From Candidatus Sphingomonas colombiensis (GTDB taxonomy: Bacteria > Pseudomonadota > Alphaproteobacteria > Sphingomonadales > Sphingomonadaceae): DNA of 64,000 bases. The notes below the pieces were generated by a model. That model saw only the letters and a program-made list of their open reading frames with translations. It ran no database searches and was not told the origin of the DNA. The position numbers were made by a program, and so were the translations under genes. Positions 62,420-64,000 of the stretch are shown here, piece by piece. Position 1 is the stretch's first letter, and every line of letters starts with the position of its first letter. Location: NCBI GenBank assembly GCA_029202845.1, contig CP119315.1:3747217-3811216 (forward strand). The letters run 5' to 3'.

Positions 62420-64000
62420 TCAACGCGATGCATCGATTACTGACCAACTCCGCGTGTGCCGCGCCCATGCCGAAAAGCAGGGCTGGCAAATCGTGGAGGA
62501 GTATACCGACCACGCCATATCCGGGGCGTCTCTTCTCCGCCCGGGAATACAGGCCCTTCTCAGCGATGCTCAGAAGCGGCGCTTCCACATAGTCCTTGCC
62601 GAAGCCATGGACAGGTTATCCCGAGATCAGGAGGATATTGCCGGCCTGTTCAAGAGAATGGCGTTCGGAAGCGTGAAGATTTTCACTTTGTCCGAAGGCG
62701 AGGTCAGCCACCTCCATGTCGGGCTGAAAGGCACGATGAATGCGCTTTTCCTGAAGGATCTCGCGGATAAGACCCGCCGTGGTCTGCGAGGTCGGATCGA
62801 AGACGGTAAATCAGGCGGCGGCCTTTGTTTCGGTTACGACGTGGTACGCAAATTTGATGCGAACGGTGAGCCGGTGCGAGGAGACCGCACAATCAACCAA
62901 GCCGAGTCCGCCGTCGTTCGACGGATTTTCCGCGAGTATGTTGCCGGCAAGTCCTCTCGAACGATTGCGTTCGACCTGAACAAAGAGCGGATCCGAGGCC
63001 CGCAAGGTTCGGAATGGGGGCCATCTACGATCCACGGCAACCCGAAACGCGGCGTCGGCATACTCAACAACGAACTCTATATCGGCCGGCTCATCTGGAA
63101 TCGCCTTCGCTATGTGAAGGATCCTGACAGTGGCAGACGGGTATCGCGGCTCAATCCGGAAAGCGACTGGCTGATTCACGACGTTCCGGAGATGCGGATT
63201 GTTGACCAGGAGATATGGGGTCAGGCCAAAGCCCGACAACAAAGTCTCTCGAAAGATCCGCAAGAACCCTCCGATAACTTCCTCAACGATCGTCGTCGTC
63301 CCAAGCACCTGCTTTCAGGGCTTGTGAGATGCGGTTCGTGCGGCGGCGGCGTCTCCATGATCTCGAAAGATTTGCTCGGTTGCTCGTCGGCACGAAACAA
63401 AGGCACCTGCGACAATCGCATGAACATCCGACGGGATGCTCTCGAAACATCGGTACTCGTCGGCTTGCGCACGCATCTGATGGAGCCAGAGTTGTTCAAG
63501 GCTTTTTGCGATGAGTTTACACGCGAGGTGAATAGGCTCCGCATCGAACGTGACGCTACCGCAGCCAGTTGGCGAGATGAGCTCGAGCGCGTCAAACGCA
63601 ATCTCGACAAGGCCATCCAGGCTATCCTGGACGGTGTGCCGGGAGCGGTCCTCAAGGACAAGATCGGCAATCTTGAGGACCGGAAAGCGGTGTTGGTTGA
63701 GCTCGTCGCGAATAGCACCGAGCCGGCCCCACTCCTGCACCCGAATATGGCCGAGATCTATCGACGGCGGATTTCGGAGCTTCACGAGAGGCTCTATGAT
63801 GATGAAGGCAAGGCCGAGGCTGTCGAGGTGCTTCGCACGTTGATCGACGAGGTGGCATTGATCCCCGAAGGGAACGAACTGACGATCGCCCTGCGCGGAG
63901 ACCTCGCTGCGATACTCGCATTTGCATCAAACAAGAAAAAACCCAGTCCCCTTTCGGAGGCCGGGCTTATGGGCGATCTCTTATCGCCGGTATCGTTGGT
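62373..64000 (+). CDS. Large serine recombinase, cut by the right edge
   Basis: From ATG 62373 the frame stays open to the window end (542 codons). The N-terminal resolvase domain begins MPMIKVALYARYSSDNQRDA, with Ser13 or Ser14 as nucleophile, and RPGIQALLSDAQKRRF and EAMDRLSRDQEDIAGLF follow. The recombinase domain lies near residues 150-260 and the zinc ribbon near 310-350 (LVRCGSCGGGVSM ... CDNRMN), then a coiled-coil. It is the likely integrase of the element; the attachment site should lie just beyond it. Visible sequence ends GLMGDLLSPVSLV, close to the usual C-terminus. Confidence 0.93.
   Translation, partial: MPMIKVALYARYSSDNQRDASITDQLRVCRAHAEKQGWQIVEEYTDHAISGASLLRPGIQALLSDAQKRRFHIVLAEAMDRLSRDQEDIAGLFKRMAFGSVKIFTLSEGEVSHLHVGLKGTMNALFLKDLADKTRRGLRGRIEDGKSGGGLCFGYDVVRKFDANGEPVRGDRTINQAESAVVRRIFREYVAGKSSRTIAFDLNKERIRGPQGSEWGPSTIHGNPKRGVGILNNELYIGRLIWNRLRYVKDPDSGRRVSRLNPESDWLIHDVPEMRIVDQEIWGQAKARQQSLSKDPQEPSDNFLNDRRRPKHLLSGLVRCGSCGGGVSMISKDLLGCSSARNKGTCDNRMNIRRDALETSVLVGLRTHLMEPELFKAFCDEFTREVNRLRIERDATAASWRDELERVKRNLDKAIQAILDGVPGAVLKDKIGNLEDRKAVLVELVANSTEPAPLLHPNMAEIYRRRISELHERLYDDEGKAEAVEVLRTLIDEVALIPEGNELTIALRGDLAAILAFASNKKKPSPLSEAGLMGDLLSPVSL

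Larger units (their letters stand above)
29246..64000. mobile_element. Tn4371-like integrative conjugative element (right end outside window)
   Basis: The gene order DUF2285, ardC, DUF2958, parB, nuclease, DUF736, alpA-like, S26 peptidase, lytic transglycosylase, relaxase, traG, copG-like, trbBCDE, trbJLFGI, DUF2274, recombinase is that of Tn4371-family conjugative elements of proteobacteria. A large serine recombinase lies at the far right and runs off the window within about ten residues of its usual end, so the right attachment site is just outside. The left end is not defined; it must lie between the lasso locus and the DUF2285 gene, and 29246 is only a working limit. Two cargo blocks interrupt the backbone. 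Confidence 0.75.

Noticed and set aside
1..64000. tRNA, rRNA or CRISPR array
   Set aside because: None was recognised by eye in any intergenic region; the only tandem repeat array, at 29360-29443, has no spacers.

Overview
The window reads as GC-rich alphaproteobacterial DNA, most likely from the Sphingomonadaceae (Sphingomonas, Sphingobium or Sphingopyxis). That is an inference from codon use, many short ATGA overlaps, a FecI/FecR/TonB lasso-peptide locus of the sphingomonad/Caulobacter type, and a Tn4371-like conjugative element whose Trb genes follow the sphingomonad order. I see no rRNA, tRNA or CRISPR array.

Region 1 (1-12.5 kb) is an energy and low-oxygen block. It holds the end of an N-type (alternative F-type) ATPase operon (b, alpha, gamma; no delta gene between b and alpha), a convergent phosphoketolase, a CCC1/VIT-family membrane protein, and the divergent cydDC and cydABX genes for cytochrome bd and its assembly. 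Region 2 (12.5-18.1 kb) is a patchwork: nested fragments of an IS110-type and an IS3-type transposase, a LuxR-type regulator with a membrane anchor, a RadC protein, a MarR-AbrB fusion next to a VapC PIN toxin, and a single-chain MNT-HEPN protein.

Region 3 (18.3-28.7 kb) is a complete lasso-peptide locus. On the plus strand are sigma factor, FecR anti-sigma, TonB receptor with signalling domain, and lasso isopeptidase. Convergent on the minus strand are precursor A (45 aa, not in any long-ORF list, found by reading the strand), peptidase B and cyclase C, preceded by GntR and XRE-type regulators. The predicted core starts GPLGGHLD, giving an eight-residue Gly1-Asp8 ring. RNA hairpins lie in the A leader and between A and B.

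Region 4 (about 29.3-64 kb) is an integrative conjugative element. It opens with a four-unit 21-bp repeat array and carries DUF6499/DUF2285 (apparently frameshifted), ArdC, DUF2958, ParB, SNase, DUF736, an AlpA-like HTH, an S26 peptidase, a lytic transglycosylase, a relaxase with a likely oriT upstream, TraG/VirD4, a CopG-like protein, trbBCDE, trbJLFGI, DUF2274 and a large serine recombinase that runs off the right edge. Two cargo blocks interrupt the conserved backbone. Between relaxase and traG is a five-gene operon (DNA methyltransferase, BglII-like endonuclease, ParB-like protein, SNF2-type helicase, DUF3883 protein) with a convergent HEPN gene; this is the best candidate for an undescribed defence system. 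Between trbE and trbJ is an inverted arsenic operon (arsR, arsC, arsB, ynfA-like, arsH).
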